NCBI RefSeq assembly: GCF_902459565.1 | Contig: NZ_CABPSN010000003.1 | Coordinates: 728,623 to 792,622 of the forward strand | Direction: 5' to 3' | DNA from: Pandoraea aquatica | GTDB lineage: Bacteria > Pseudomonadota > Gammaproteobacteria > Burkholderiales > Burkholderiaceae | DNA: 64,000 nucleotides | Shown: one piece after another, positions 51,377 to 60,899 of the stretch | Numbering within the stretch: the first letter of the stretch is position 1 | How the letters are laid out: every line of letters begins with the position of its first letter | Translations under genes and position numbers: made by a program | Notes under the pieces: generated by a model | Seen by the model: only the letters and a program-made list of their open reading frames with translations | What the model was told of the DNA's origin: nothing | Databases searched by the model: none

Positions 51377-54300
51377 ATGTCGTCCAGTATTCGCTTGCGC
51401 CGCGGTGAGCCCGGCGCTCGTCTCGGGTTGTCCACGCTTTGGCTTTTCTGGCTGAAGGTTTTGCTGGCGCTCGTCGCGAGCTTTGGGGCGTCGTCTGCGT
51501 TTGCTGCGGCGTGTACGTTCAACTGGAACGCGACCCCGGCGGGGCAAACCCAATATACGGTTACGACGGCTGATCCGAATTTAAAGGCATGCGATCCAAC
51601 GCTTGCCGGGCTTTACAGCACACCCGGGGGGGCCACTAATGCGGTCGCAGCCGCTGACGGGTCAACGCTTCTGGCCGACCTTTCGGGGACGGGGGATTAC
51701 CCGTTGAAATTCACGCCGAGCCCGTCGACAACGAACACGAGCTGGACGTTCACGCTGTACGAGCAGTTTGGCGACCCGGTCACGATCAACGTCACCCGCC
51801 AACTTGGCGTCCCGATGCCCAGCAGCGTTACCCCCGCCAGTGGGCCGACATTGGGGAACAATGCGGTCGTGATCAACGGGACTAACTTCGTCCAGGGAAC
51901 CCGCGTTTACTTCGACGCGATTGAGGCCACCGGGGTGATTGTGGACAGTCCGACGCAAATCAGAGCCGTTGCACCGGGGCACGTCGCGGGCATGGTCAGC
52001 GTGGGGGTGGTGAGCAGCGGTGGGTCGGCGGCAGGGAGCAGTTTGTATACGTATGTCCCACCGCCGACGGTCACGGGCGTCTCACCCTCCCAGGGGCCTG
52101 CTGGCGCCCAAACAAGTGTGACGATTACCGGTACGAACCTCGCCGATGTCACAAGCGTCAGCTTTGGCGGAACACCGGGCACCATCACATCGCAGACAGC
52201 CACGCAGATCATCGCGACATCGCCTGCCGGGAGCGCAGGCACCGTCGATATCACGGTCACTTCGACGGGCGGCACGAGTGCGACCAGTGGCGCCGACCAG
52301 TTCACTTACGTCAATGTGCCGACGGTCTCCAATGTCTCTCCGAGTTCGGGGCCAACAGGTGGCGGAACGACGGTGACGATTTCCGGCGCTAACTTTGTGG
52401 TCGGGAGCACAACGGTGAAATTCGGCACAACGACAGCGACGGGCGTGAGCGTCTCCAGCGCTTCGTCGTTGACGGCCGTCGCCCCAGCCGGTACTGCGGG
52501 CACGGTCGACATCACTGTGACGACCGCTGCCGGGACCAGCGCTACGAGCTTGAGCGACCAGTTCACCTATGTCGCCCCGCCCTCGCTCTTGAACACTTCG
52601 CCTTCGTCCGGTCCGACGGCGGGGGGTACGTCCGTCACTCTCACGGGCAACAATTTCACTTCAGGATCGACGGTGACGATCGGCGGGACGGCGGCCAGTT
52701 CGGTCACGTTCAATAGCGCGACTTCACTGACTGTGACTACGCCCGCGCATGCAGCAGGAGACGCGGACATCGTGGTGACGACGGTAGGAGGGTCAGTGAC
52801 GCAGGTCGGCGGGTTCAAGTTCATTCCGGCCCCCGCAGTGTCGTCGGTCTCTCCCACGGAAGGGCCGGTTGCCGGTAACACGGCGGTGACGATCTCCGGG
52901 ACGAACTTCACCGGTGCGACGCAAGTGACGTTCGGTGGGACGTCGGCAAGTTTTGTCGTCGTCAGCGCATCACAGATCACGGCGACCGCGCCACCGAATT
53001 CCGTGGGCACCTTCGACATCCGCGTGACAACGCCCGGCGGCACCAGCGCTACCGGCGCCGGCGATCAGTACACCTACACCGCAGTGCCGACGGTCACGTC
53101 GATTTCGCCGACGTCGGGCAGCAGCATCGGTGGTACGAGCGTGACGATCACAGGCACCGGCTTCACCCCGTCGTCGACGGTGAAGTTCGGCGGCAACAAT
53201 GCCACGAACGTCTCTTACAACAGCAGTACGACGCTGACCGCCAATGCACCCGCCGGTACGAACACGGTCGACGTGACCGTTTCGACGTCGGGTGGTACGA
53301 GTGCGACTAGCGCCGGCGACAAGTTCACGTATATTGCTGCGCCGACGGTCACCGGTCTGTCGACGAACATGGGGTCGACTGCGGGCAACACGCCCGTGAC
53401 GATTAGCGGCACGGGATTCACCGGCGCGACTTCGGTCAAGTTCGGTGCGACGAGTGTCGCTTTCTCCGTCACCAACGACACGTCGATCACGACCACTTCA
53501 CCCGCCGGATCGGCCGGGGTAGTGGACGTCACCGTGACCGGCCCCGGGGGGACGAGCGCTACCGTATCGGCCGACCGCTTCACGTACATCGCGCCGCCGA
53601 GCGCAGCGTCGATAACCCTCAACAACGTGCCGTTCAACAGCGCAGCCGTGCCCATTCCGATCGATCTGTCGAATCACATCACCGGTGTAACGGTCGGGAC
53701 GGCTGCTGCCCACGGGACAGCGTCGGCGACGGGCACGACCCTGACCTACACACCGACCCCCGGTTTCTCCGGAACGGATACGTTCACTTACACCCTGACG
53801 AACCTCGCCGGGACATCGACGCCGGGTGCCGTCACGGTCATGGTGCTGCCGTCGACGTTCGCCTATACACCGTCGGCACCCACTGCGGGCACGGTCGGCG
53901 TGGCTTACAGCACGACGTCGCTGGCGTCGGCCTCGGGCGGGTCGGGGACGTATCGCTACGAGGTCGTTTCAGGCACCTTGCCAACAGGTCTGACGCTGAG
54001 TTTAACGGGGACGCTTTCCGGCACTCCGACGGCGATCGGCACCTTCAGCTTCTCGATCAGGGCCACCGACACCGTCACGACGACCAATCCGCCGGTCACC
54101 AGCAGCTCGCTGACCATGACGATCGGCGCGCCGACGATTACGTTCACGCCGGCGGTCCTGCCGGACGCGACCGCTGCCGCCGCTTACACGCAGACGGTTC
54201 AGGCAACCGGCGGCGTGGGGCCCTATGCCTACGTGATGACCGGGACATTGCCTACGGGCCTGAGCTTTAACCCGACGACGGGCACGATCAGCGGAACACC

Positions 54301-56779
54301 GACGCAGACATCGGCGGGCACTGCCGTGACGATCTCGGCAACGGACGCCAACCATTTCTCGGCGACGATCGGGTACAACGTGCGCGTGTTGGCCCCGAAT
54401 CTGGACATTGGGACCAGTTCTCTCGCCACCGGAACGCTGGGCGTGCCTTATACGCAAAGCATCCCAGTTTCGGGCGCGAACGCGGGCTTCACGGTGACGG
54501 CGACGGGCCTCCCGAACGGCTTGCAAGTCACGCAATCCGGCGTCAATTACGCCATCACTGGGACGCCAACCGCAGCGGGAGCATTCTCCGTCACGATCCG
54601 CCTCAATGACTCGACGACAGGCACCGGCGCACCGTTCTCCAGAGTTGTCACGCTGCCCCTGAACGTCAACACGGGATCGATGACACTTTCACCGACCACG
54701 CTCACCACGCCGGTCGCCGGGCAGGCGTACAGTCAGACGTTCACGGTGTCGGGCGGTGTCGCGCCTTATAACTACACCATCACGTCCGGCGCGTTGCCGG
54801 CCGGGTTGACGCTGAACCCCACCAGCGGCGTGTTGTCCGGCACGCCGACGTCGACCGGCACCAGCACGTTCACCGTCACGGTGAAGGATTCGAGCACCGG
54901 GCCGGGCACGCCGCTGAGCGTGCTGCAAAGCTACAACTTCAACATCACGGGGCAGGTCGCTTCGGCCCCGGCTGTGCAGACGCAGACGCTCTCCAGTGCC
55001 CCCGTCACGTTTCGCGCGACGGCCAATGCCGTGGGCGGGCCGTTCACGCGCATTGCGATTGCCACGCCGCCTGCGAGCGGCACGGCGGTGGTCAATGGCG
55101 AGGACATCGTCTATACGCCGACGCCGAGCACCAACGGCGATGTGACGTTTGCCTACACGCTGACCAACGCGATCGGTACGTCCGCGCCGATTCCGGTGAC
55201 GGTGACCGTGCGTGCCGTGCCGGTGACGGCCGCACCGCAAGAGACGTCCGTCGCCGCCAACGGCACGGCGGACTTCGATATCACCACGGGTGCGACGGGC
55301 GGACCGTTCACGGGCGCGAACGTCGTGTCGATCTCGCCGGCGAATGCCGGGACGGCAACGATCATCAGCACGTCGGCGGCGCCCGCCGCTGCGGGTGTCG
55401 CGCGCGCCGCAGTCGCCACAGGGAATACGTACACGCTGCGCTTCGTCCCGGCGGCGGCGTTCGCCGGTGTCGCCGTGATTACGTACACGGTGTCGAACGC
55501 CAACGCGACATCGGCGCCGGGCACCGCGAAGGTGACGGTCGCGCCGCGTAAAGATCCGACGACCGACCCTGACGTGACCGGCCTTATCGGTGCACAGGTC
55601 GAAGCCGCCCGCCGCTTCGCGACGACCCAGATCGGCAACTACAACCAGCGTCTCGAAATGCTGCACGGCAAGGGACGTGCGCCGTCGAGCAACGGGTTGA
55701 ACGTGGTGCTGCCGTCGTCGGATCGTGGCGCGAGTCGTGACCTCTCGCGTTGTCAGGACATCGCGGGCATCACCGATCGCGACGCCTGTCTGCGGGGCGA
55801 CGTCAGCCCGACCGCGCTCAGTCAGATGAACAAGGCGAAGAGCCTCGACGTGCGCGATAAGTCGGACAAGAACGCGGGCGTGGGCGGTGCAAGCGGCGTT
55901 GCCACCGGCGATGGTCCCAACCTGCCCGGCGAAGGCGAGAACGGCGACCAGCGCTTCGCCTACTGGACGGCGGGTACCGTGGACTTCGGTTTCGCGAACA
56001 CGGCCGCCCAGCGCTCGGGCTTCAAGTTCACGACCGGCGGTGTGACGATGGGGGCCGACTATCGCTTCTCCGACCAGTTCTCGCTGGGTGCGGGCGTCGG
56101 TTACGGACACGACTCGACCGACATCGGCAGTTCCGGTACGCGCAGCACCGGCGACAGCTACAGCGGCGCGCTGTACGCGAGCTATCGCCCGATTCCGGTG
56201 CTCTTCGTCGACGCTGTCGCAGGCTTCGGCACGCTGAGTTTCGATTCGCGGCGCTGGGTCATCGATGCGAACGACTTCGCGCGCGGCAAGCGCAACGGGC
56301 AGCAATTCTTCGGTTCGTTGTCGGCGGGCTACGAATACCGCACCGACGACTGGCTGTTCTCTCCGTACGGACGTCTGACGGCTTCGCGCTCCACGCTCGA
56401 TCAGTACAGCGAAACCGGGGCAGGGCTGAATGCGCTCACGTACTTCAAGCAGAACGTGAATACGCTCTCAGGCACGCTGGGCGTGCGCGCAGGTTTCGCG
56501 AAGGCCACACGCATCGGTACGTTCTCGCCCTACATTCGCGTGGAGTTGCAGCACGACTTCAACGGGCAGAGTCTGGCGGGGCTGGCGTATGCGGATATCG
56601 CGTCGAGCGGGCCGGTGTACTTCGTGCCGGGCAGTCAGTACGGTAGCGACCGTGTGCAAGTCGGCGCGGGGACAAAGCTGCGTACCGGTACGCTCATCTT
56701 CGGGCTGGATTACAGCGTGACGACAGGGATGGGCGGATTGCAGCAAGGCTTCCGGTTGACGTTCACGGCACCGTTCTGA
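51377..56779 (+). CDS. Giant IPT/TIG and putative-Ig repeat autotransporter
   Basis: An 1800-residue surface protein. A signal peptide ends near residue 43 (SSAFA). Seven IPT/TIG repeats run from about 146 to 738, each with a form like PTV-x-x-(V/I)SP-x-x-GP-x-x-G...(T/V)TI(T/S)G-x-(N/G)F...QFTYV. A cadherin-like repeat follows (GFSGTDTFTYTLTN), then four putative-Ig (He_PIG) repeats from about 828 to 1191 (YSQTFTVSGGVAPYNYTI, GLTLNPTSGVLSGTP), two more cadherin-like repeats, a helical linker, and an autotransporter beta-domain from about 1524 to the terminal phenylalanine. It is probably a stalk-like adhesin. GGGGAAA precedes the start. The passenger is almost free of cysteine and rich in serine and threonine. 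Confidence 0.92.
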   Translation: MSSSIRLRRGEPGARLGLSTLWLFWLKVLLALVASFGASSAFAAACTFNWNATPAGQTQYTVTTADPNLKACDPTLAGLYSTPGGATNAVAAADGSTLLADLSGTGDYPLKFTPSPSTTNTSWTFTLYEQFGDPVTINVTRQLGVPMPSSVTPASGPTLGNNAVVINGTNFVQGTRVYFDAIEATGVIVDSPTQIRAVAPGHVAGMVSVGVVSSGGSAAGSSLYTYVPPPTVTGVSPSQGPAGAQTSVTITGTNLADVTSVSFGGTPGTITSQTATQIIATSPAGSAGTVDITVTSTGGTSATSGADQFTYVNVPTVSNVSPSSGPTGGGTTVTISGANFVVGSTTVKFGTTTATGVSVSSASSLTAVAPAGTAGTVDITVTTAAGTSATSLSDQFTYVAPPSLLNTSPSSGPTAGGTSVTLTGNNFTSGSTVTIGGTAASSVTFNSATSLTVTTPAHAAGDADIVVTTVGGSVTQVGGFKFIPAPAVSSVSPTEGPVAGNTAVTISGTNFTGATQVTFGGTSASFVVVSASQITATAPPNSVGTFDIRVTTPGGTSATGAGDQYTYTAVPTVTSISPTSGSSIGGTSVTITGTGFTPSSTVKFGGNNATNVSYNSSTTLTANAPAGTNTVDVTVSTSGGTSATSAGDKFTYIAAPTVTGLSTNMGSTAGNTPVTISGTGFTGATSVKFGATSVAFSVTNDTSITTTSPAGSAGVVDVTVTGPGGTSATVSADRFTYIAPPSAASITLNNVPFNSAAVPIPIDLSNHITGVTVGTAAAHGTASATGTTLTYTPTPGFSGTDTFTYTLTNLAGTSTPGAVTVMVLPSTFAYTPSAPTAGTVGVAYSTTSLASASGGSGTYRYEVVSGTLPTGLTLSLTGTLSGTPTAIGTFSFSIRATDTVTTTNPPVTSSSLTMTIGAPTITFTPAVLPDATAAAAYTQTVQATGGVGPYAYVMTGTLPTGLSFNPTTGTISGTPTQTSAGTAVTISATDANHFSATIGYNVRVLAPNLDIGTSSLATGTLGVPYTQSIPVSGANAGFTVTATGLPNGLQVTQSGVNYAITGTPTAAGAFSVTIRLNDSTTGTGAPFSRVVTLPLNVNTGSMTLSPTTLTTPVAGQAYSQTFTVSGGVAPYNYTITSGALPAGLTLNPTSGVLSGTPTSTGTSTFTVTVKDSSTGPGTPLSVLQSYNFNITGQVASAPAVQTQTLSSAPVTFRATANAVGGPFTRIAIATPPASGTAVVNGEDIVYTPTPSTNGDVTFAYTLTNAIGTSAPIPVTVTVRAVPVTAAPQETSVAANGTADFDITTGATGGPFTGANVVSISPANAGTATIISTSAAPAAAGVARAAVATGNTYTLRFVPAAAFAGVAVITYTVSNANATSAPGTAKVTVAPRKDPTTDPDVTGLIGAQVEAARRFATTQIGNYNQRLEMLHGKGRAPSSNGLNVVLPSSDRGASRDLSRCQDIAGITDRDACLRGDVSPTALSQMNKAKSLDVRDKSDKNAGVGGASGVATGDGPNLPGEGENGDQRFAYWTAGTVDFGFANTAAQRSGFKFTTGGVTMGADYRFSDQFSLGAGVGYGHDSTDIGSSGTRSTGDSYSGALYASYRPIPVLFVDAVAGFGTLSFDSRRWVIDANDFARGKRNGQQFFGSLSAGYEYRTDDWLFSPYGRLTASRSTLDQYSETGAGLNALTYFKQNVNTLSGTLGVRAGFAKATRIGTFSPYIRVELQHDFNGQSLAGLAYADIASSGPVYFVPGSQYGSDRVQVGAGTKLRTGTLIFGLDYSVTTGMGGLQQGFRLTFTAPF

Positions 56780-56814
56780 GCGTTATCTGAGCGTTATCGT
56801 CAGTGGTTGAACAG

Positions 56815-56848
56815 GCCCGCCGGTCTCGTGATCGGCGGGCTTTTTGTT
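56815..56848 (+). terminator. Intrinsic terminator after the autotransporter gene
   Basis: GCCCGCCG pairs with CGGCGGGC across a ten-base loop and is followed by TTTTTGTTTT, 35 bases after the stop codon. Confidence 0.88.
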
Positions 56849-56853
56849 TTCTG

Positions 56854-57354
56854 TCACCGCCCCTTCGCATGCTCACCACGCAAGGTCATGACGGCACTGT
56901 CCACGCGCGCGACGACCTTGCCGTCCTCGCGTTGGATGTCGCACTGATAGTGCGAGACGGTGCGCCCGCGATGCGTCGCCCATGCGCGCGCCAGCAGGCG
57001 TGCATCCCACACCGGACGCAGGAACGTCGCTTTCAGGTCGATGCTCGTGAACGTCTCGCCTTCGCCCATGAGCGTCGAGTGCGCGGTGCCGATGGCCGCA
57101 TCCGCCAGCTCGCACAGCAGGCCGCCGTGTACGGTGCCCTGCTGGTTGCCGTGAATCTCCGCATGGGTATGGAGTTCGATGACGGCGAGCGCTTCGCCAA
57201 TTTCCACGATCCGAAAGCCGAGGAATTGCGAGATCGCCGTCGGGTAGCGCATGTGGATGGATTCGTTGCCGCTGAGGGTGCCGTCGAGCAGTCGCTGCAA
57301 GTAGGTCAGCACGGGGTATTGCGCGTCTTGGGGGAGGTCAGTCGTCTGGGGCAT
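56854..57354 (-). CDS. PaaI-type hotdog-fold thioesterase
   Basis: A 166-residue acyl-CoA thioesterase-like protein. The segment EIHGNQQGTVHGGLLCELADAAIGTAHST holds the HGG and acidic residues that form the PaaI active site, and DLKATFLRPVWDARLLARAWATHRGRTVSHYQCDI is the paired beta/alpha unit. It probably hydrolyses an aromatic or medium-chain acyl-CoA. It is divergent from the MocR gene at 57434, with an 79-base gap that holds a perfect inverted repeat, so it may be under MocR control. Confidence 0.88.
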   Translation of the reverse strand: MPQTTDLPQDAQYPVLTYLQRLLDGTLSGNESIHMRYPTAISQFLGFRIVEIGEALAVIELHTHAEIHGNQQGTVHGGLLCELADAAIGTAHSTLMGEGETFTSIDLKATFLRPVWDARLLARAWATHRGRTVSHYQCDIQREDGKVVARVDSAVMTLRGEHAKGR

Positions 57355-57402
57355 GGTGGTCTCTTATGACGTTTGCGATCTGTAGTGTCACCACCTAGAA
57401 TC

Positions 57403-57422
57403 GGACAATCAAGAAATTGTCC
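57403..57422. promoter_or_regulatory. Perfect inverted repeat, candidate MocR operator
   Basis: GGACAAT and ATTGTCC are perfect 7-base arms with six bases between them. The repeat ends 11 bases before the MocR start codon and 49 bases from the divergent thioesterase start, so a bound dimer could control both. Confidence 0.65.
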
Positions 57423-57433
57423 TACGTACAGTC

Positions 57434-58792
57434 ATGACTGATTCCCCTGTTTCCGCGCTCGTCGAACGCCTGTCGGGCGATATCCGCAGCGGTGTGTTGT
57501 CGCCGGGCTCGGCACTGCCGACACATCGAAAGCTCGCCGCGCAGTACGGTATTGCGATTGCATCCGCGACCAAGGTCTACGCGAAGCTGCGCGATCTGGG
57601 GCTGGTCGTCGGCGAGGTCGGGCGGGGGACATTCGTGCGGGATCGTCCGATGCAGCGCGAGTGGGATGTCGACGACGAGGCGCGGCTGAGTTCCAGTGCC
57701 GTGGATCTGTCGTTCAACCATCCGTCGTGGCCGGATCAGAGCGAGTTGCTGCGCGCGACGTTGCGCGAGTTGGCGACGGCCGGGGATCTCAGTGCGTTGA
57801 TGCATCAGCAGCCACCCGGTGGTCGTCAGCATGAACGCGAGACGGTGGCGGCGTATCTGCGTCGTGCGCGGGGGATCGACGTGTCGGGGGAGCATGTCTT
57901 TCTCGTCGGTGGCGCACAACAAGGTCTGGATGTCGTGGTGCGAACGGCGTTGCACCCGGGCGATGCCGTGGCCGTCGACGCGTTGACGTACCCAGGATTC
58001 AAGATGACGGCGTCGCTGGCGGGACTGGCGTTGAAGCCCGTCGCGGTGGGGCATAGCACGCGAAGTGGGCATGCGGGTCCGGATCTCGATGCGCTCGAAG
58101 CGGTATGCCGTCGCCATGCGGTGCGCGCTATCTACACGATGCCGACGTTGCATAACCCGCTGGGTTGGGTGATGAGCATGGCACAGCGTCGGCGCTTGGT
58201 GGAGATCGCCCGGCGTTTCGATTGCCTGATCGTCGAAGATGCGACTTATGCGCATCTCGTTGATCACGCGGGGCCGCCCATCGTCACGCTCGCCCCGGAG
58301 CGCACGTTTTACGTGTCGAGTCTCTCGAAGAGTGTGGCGACGGGATTGCGCTTCGGATATGTCGTTGCACCTGCGACGCATGCGGCGCAGCTCAAACGCG
58401 TGGCGCGGGCGTCGTACTGGAGTCTGTCGAGCGTGGTCACGGCCATCGCGACGCGCTGGCTGGCGAGCGGTGACGTCGAGCGTCAGGAGGAACGTCAGCG
58501 TGCGCAAGCGAAGTGGCGTCAGACGGTCGCCCGTGAGGCGTTGCGCGGTATGGAGGTGGTTGCGCATCCGTCGTCGCTGTTTCTCTGGCTGCCGTTGCCC
58601 GAGGGATTGCGCATGGATCGGGTGGCGTCCGCGCTGGCTGCGCGCGGGATCGCCGTATCGAAGGCGCAGGCTTACGCTACGACGCGGCATGCGCCTCATG
58701 CGCTTCGGCTGGGATTGAGTTCGATGACTGAGGGGCAGGTCGCGCCGGTGCTCACCGAGGTGCGTGAGGTCATCGAGCGGATGCCGCTGTGA
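57434..58792 (+). CDS. MocR-type regulator (GntR helix-turn-helix fused to aminotransferase fold)
   Basis: A 452-residue protein. The first 75 residues form a GntR winged helix (LSGDIRSGVLSPGSALPTHRKLAAQYGIAIASATKVYAKLRDLGLVVGEVGRGTFV). The rest is a fold-type I aminotransferase domain with GGAQQGLDVVVRTAL, the aspartate/tyrosine region IYTMPTLHNPLGWVM and the PLP lysine in YVSSLSKSVATGLRFGYV. Such proteins sense PLP or amino acid adducts and regulate neighbouring genes. No target is proved; the divergent thioesterase is the natural candidate. Confidence 0.92.
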   Translation: MTDSPVSALVERLSGDIRSGVLSPGSALPTHRKLAAQYGIAIASATKVYAKLRDLGLVVGEVGRGTFVRDRPMQREWDVDDEARLSSSAVDLSFNHPSWPDQSELLRATLRELATAGDLSALMHQQPPGGRQHERETVAAYLRRARGIDVSGEHVFLVGGAQQGLDVVVRTALHPGDAVAVDALTYPGFKMTASLAGLALKPVAVGHSTRSGHAGPDLDALEAVCRRHAVRAIYTMPTLHNPLGWVMSMAQRRRLVEIARRFDCLIVEDATYAHLVDHAGPPIVTLAPERTFYVSSLSKSVATGLRFGYVVAPATHAAQLKRVARASYWSLSSVVTAIATRWLASGDVERQEERQRAQAKWRQTVAREALRGMEVVAHPSSLFLWLPLPEGLRMDRVASALAARGIAVSKAQAYATTRHAPHALRLGLSSMTEGQVAPVLTEVREVIERMPL

Positions 58793-58836
58793 TGCGGGCG
58801 GGAGGCGGTTCTCCGGCATAGTGGGAATTCGCGATC

Positions 58837-58865
58837 TTGCTTAAGTTGCGATTCGCAACTATATT
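58837..58865 (+). promoter_or_regulatory. Sigma-70 promoter of the MarR-GNAT gene
   Basis: TTGCTT and TATATT are separated by exactly 17 bases. The predicted RNA start is near 58872, giving a leader of about 64 bases. The spacer and start region are covered by the twin palindromes described next. Confidence 0.72.
58844..58860. promoter_or_regulatory. Operator palindrome 1
   Basis: AGTTGCG-ATT-CGCAACT: perfect 7-base arms that fill the spacer of the promoter. It shares its core GTTGCG with the second palindrome. Confidence 0.75.
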
Positions 58866-58866
58866 G

Positions 58867-58881
58867 GTTGCGCGGCGCAAC
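58867..58881. promoter_or_regulatory. Operator palindrome 2
   Basis: GTTGCGC-G-GCGCAAC: perfect 7-base arms over the predicted RNA start. Its centre is 22 bases, about two helical turns, from the centre of palindrome 1. Confidence 0.75.
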
Positions 58882-58935
58882 TTTTTTGCGTCGCCGTCAT
58901 GTCTGACGCCATTCGCGACTTGTGTGAGATGCCTT

Positions 58936-59913
58936 ATGGACCTCGTCGATCTGCCCGGTAAGCCCCGCGAAGCGGAGATTCTCGAACTCCGCGATTTCTC
59001 CCGAAAACTGGTGCGCGAGCTGGGGTTCATGCGAACCACGCTCGCCGACAGCGACCTCGCACCGTCAGCCGTCCACGCCATCATCGAAATCGGCGCGACG
59101 CCTGGCATCAGTGCCAAGGACCTCGGCAATATTCTGCGGCTCGACAAATCGAATACCAGTCGGCAAGTGGCGAAGCTGGAGGCCAGCGGTCTCGTGCGTC
59201 GCGCGACGGCCAACGACGACGCTCGAACCTCCGAACTCTCGCTGACCGAGGCCGGGCAGAAGCTGCGGCGCAAGATCGATCGCTTCGCGACGGAACAGGT
59301 GTCGAGTGCATTGCGACGTATCGTGCCGGCAGATCAGGAGGCGCTGGTCCGCTCGCTCGCGTTGTATGCCGATGCGCTGGCTAAGGACAATAGTGACAAT
59401 TCGGCAAAGCGGGTGGACGAGGCCGGGATCGATGTGCAGATTGCGCAGGGGTATCAGCCCGGATGCATCGGTGATATTGCGAGTCTGCACGCGCGCTACT
59501 ACGCAGAGCACTGGGGCTTCGGCGCTTACTTCGAGAAGAAAGTGGCGATGGGGTTGGCGGAATTTGCCGGGTCGTTGCCGACGGAAGGCAAGGCGCTATG
59601 GTTATACGTCGAGAACGGACGCACGCTCGCGTCGCTCGCCATCGATGGGAATCTCGAGACAGGCGTTGCTCACTTGCGTTGGTTCATCGTGGACGACGTG
59701 CTGCGTGGCTCGGGTGTTGGACGCCGTCTCATGTCGGCGGCCATGGCGTATGTCGACGCGCGATTCGATGAAACCTACCTGTGGACGTTCAAAGGACTCG
59801 ATGCGGCGCGTCATCTTTACGAATCGTTCGGCTTTTGTCTCGCTGAGGAAGCGGACGGCGAGCAATGGGGAAGCCGCGTCGTCGAGCAGCGGTTTGTCCG
59901 GTTTCGCGCTTGA
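58936..59913 (+). CDS. MarR-GNAT fusion protein (regulator with N-acetyltransferase domain)
   Basis: A 325-residue two-domain protein. The N-terminal half is a MarR winged helix (SAVHAIIEIGATPGISAKDLGNILRLDKSNTSRQVAKLEASGLVRRATANDDARTSELSLTEAG). From residue about 165 a GNAT fold follows, with the acetyl-CoA loop in LRWFIVDDVLRGSGVGRRLMSAAMAYVD (the R-x-x-G-x-G/A form) and TYLWTFKGLDAARHLYESFGF. The domain pair is known in bacteria, but what is acetylated is not established. The start at 58936 begins the conserved part. Twin palindromes at its promoter suggest self-control by the MarR half. Confidence 0.9.
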   Translation: MDLVDLPGKPREAEILELRDFSRKLVRELGFMRTTLADSDLAPSAVHAIIEIGATPGISAKDLGNILRLDKSNTSRQVAKLEASGLVRRATANDDARTSELSLTEAGQKLRRKIDRFATEQVSSALRRIVPADQEALVRSLALYADALAKDNSDNSAKRVDEAGIDVQIAQGYQPGCIGDIASLHARYYAEHWGFGAYFEKKVAMGLAEFAGSLPTEGKALWLYVENGRTLASLAIDGNLETGVAHLRWFIVDDVLRGSGVGRRLMSAAMAYVDARFDETYLWTFKGLDAARHLYESFGFCLAEEADGEQWGSRVVEQRFVRFRA

Positions 59914-59965
59914 TGATCGATGAGCGCATGAGCGAGACCTGATGCGAGCATAGGCGCCAGTCTCG

Positions 59966-60778
59966 CTATCCCGTCGCCACGATGACGTGCGCCTGAATCT
60001 TCCCACTGACGCGTCCGGCGCCATGGCGCGCGGCAATGACCTTCGTTGCGAGGTCGGTCGCCATCGGAAGCGCCGAGGCATTTCGGGCTTCTATTTCGTT
60101 ACGGAGTGGCGTGCCGTGGCAGTAGGCGGTGGCGGCGTCGCGCGCGGAAGCGGCATGGCTCGTCTTGGCGTGCGTCTCGATCGAGATGTCAGCGAATCCG
60201 GCGCGTGTGAGATCGTCACGGATACGGTTGACGTCGTAATAACCGTGCGGCGTACGCACTAGAAAACGCGGTGGGTCGTCGGGAAAAAGTGTGGCGAGTG
60301 CGTCGGTGACTTCGTTGGCGAAATCATTTTCTTCGATGCGATCCCAGACGCTGAAGACGAAGCGCCCACCTGGTTTTAGGACCCGTCGGGCTTGCGCATA
60401 TCCCTGCGTGCGGTCGGGGAAAAACATCGCGCCGAACTGGCACACGACGACATCGAACGAGGCGGGATCGAATGGCAGGGCGAGGGCGTCGGCCTGACGC
60501 CATTCGAGTCGGTCATCGACAGGTTGCCGATTTGCGGCGTAGTCGAGCATCGAGCGGTTCAAATCGGTGACGATGTAGTGCGCATGGGCGTCGAGCTTTG
60601 GCGCGAGGGCGCGTGTCACCGCACCGCTGCCAGCTGCCGTCTCAAGGACAGTCGTGGGATGTAACGCTGCGACAAGCGTTGCCGTATCTGTCGCGTAGGC
60701 GTGGAAGATCAGCGGAACCATCAGCGTGTCGTAGCACTGTGCGATGGTGCCGGAGAATCGCTTGTCATGGTCGGGCAT
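59966..60778 (-). CDS. Class I SAM-dependent methyltransferase
   Basis: A 270-residue methyltransferase with motif I VLETAAGSGAVTRALAPKL near residue 45, the acidic ribose contact at VTDLNRSMLDYA, motif QADALALPFDPASFDVVVCQFGAMFFPD and motif III ARRVLKPGGRFVFSVWD. This is the UbiE/Methyltransf_11 group. The substrate cannot be predicted. It stands alone, between the MarR-GNAT gene (convergent) and tRNA-fMet. Confidence 0.88.
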   Translation of the reverse strand: MPDHDKRFSGTIAQCYDTLMVPLIFHAYATDTATLVAALHPTTVLETAAGSGAVTRALAPKLDAHAHYIVTDLNRSMLDYAANRQPVDDRLEWRQADALALPFDPASFDVVVCQFGAMFFPDRTQGYAQARRVLKPGGRFVFSVWDRIEENDFANEVTDALATLFPDDPPRFLVRTPHGYYDVNRIRDDLTRAGFADISIETHAKTSHAASARDAATAYCHGTPLRNEIEARNASALPMATDLATKVIAARHGAGRVSGKIQAHVIVATG

Positions 60779-60899
60779 GATGCGCTCCGCATGAAAACGT
60801 TGGCGGTTGTGCCGTTTTCATTTTAGGCGGACGAAGCGCGAACGGTATGTTCTGCCACTGTGAGGGGGTAGAGGCCCGAAAATCGGCGTCGAAATGACA

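Noticed and set aside
51058..51522. Minus-strand open frame of 154 codons between collar genes and autotransporter
   Set aside because: It overlaps the signal peptide region of the autotransporter, has no ribosome-binding site, and its product looks like random translation.
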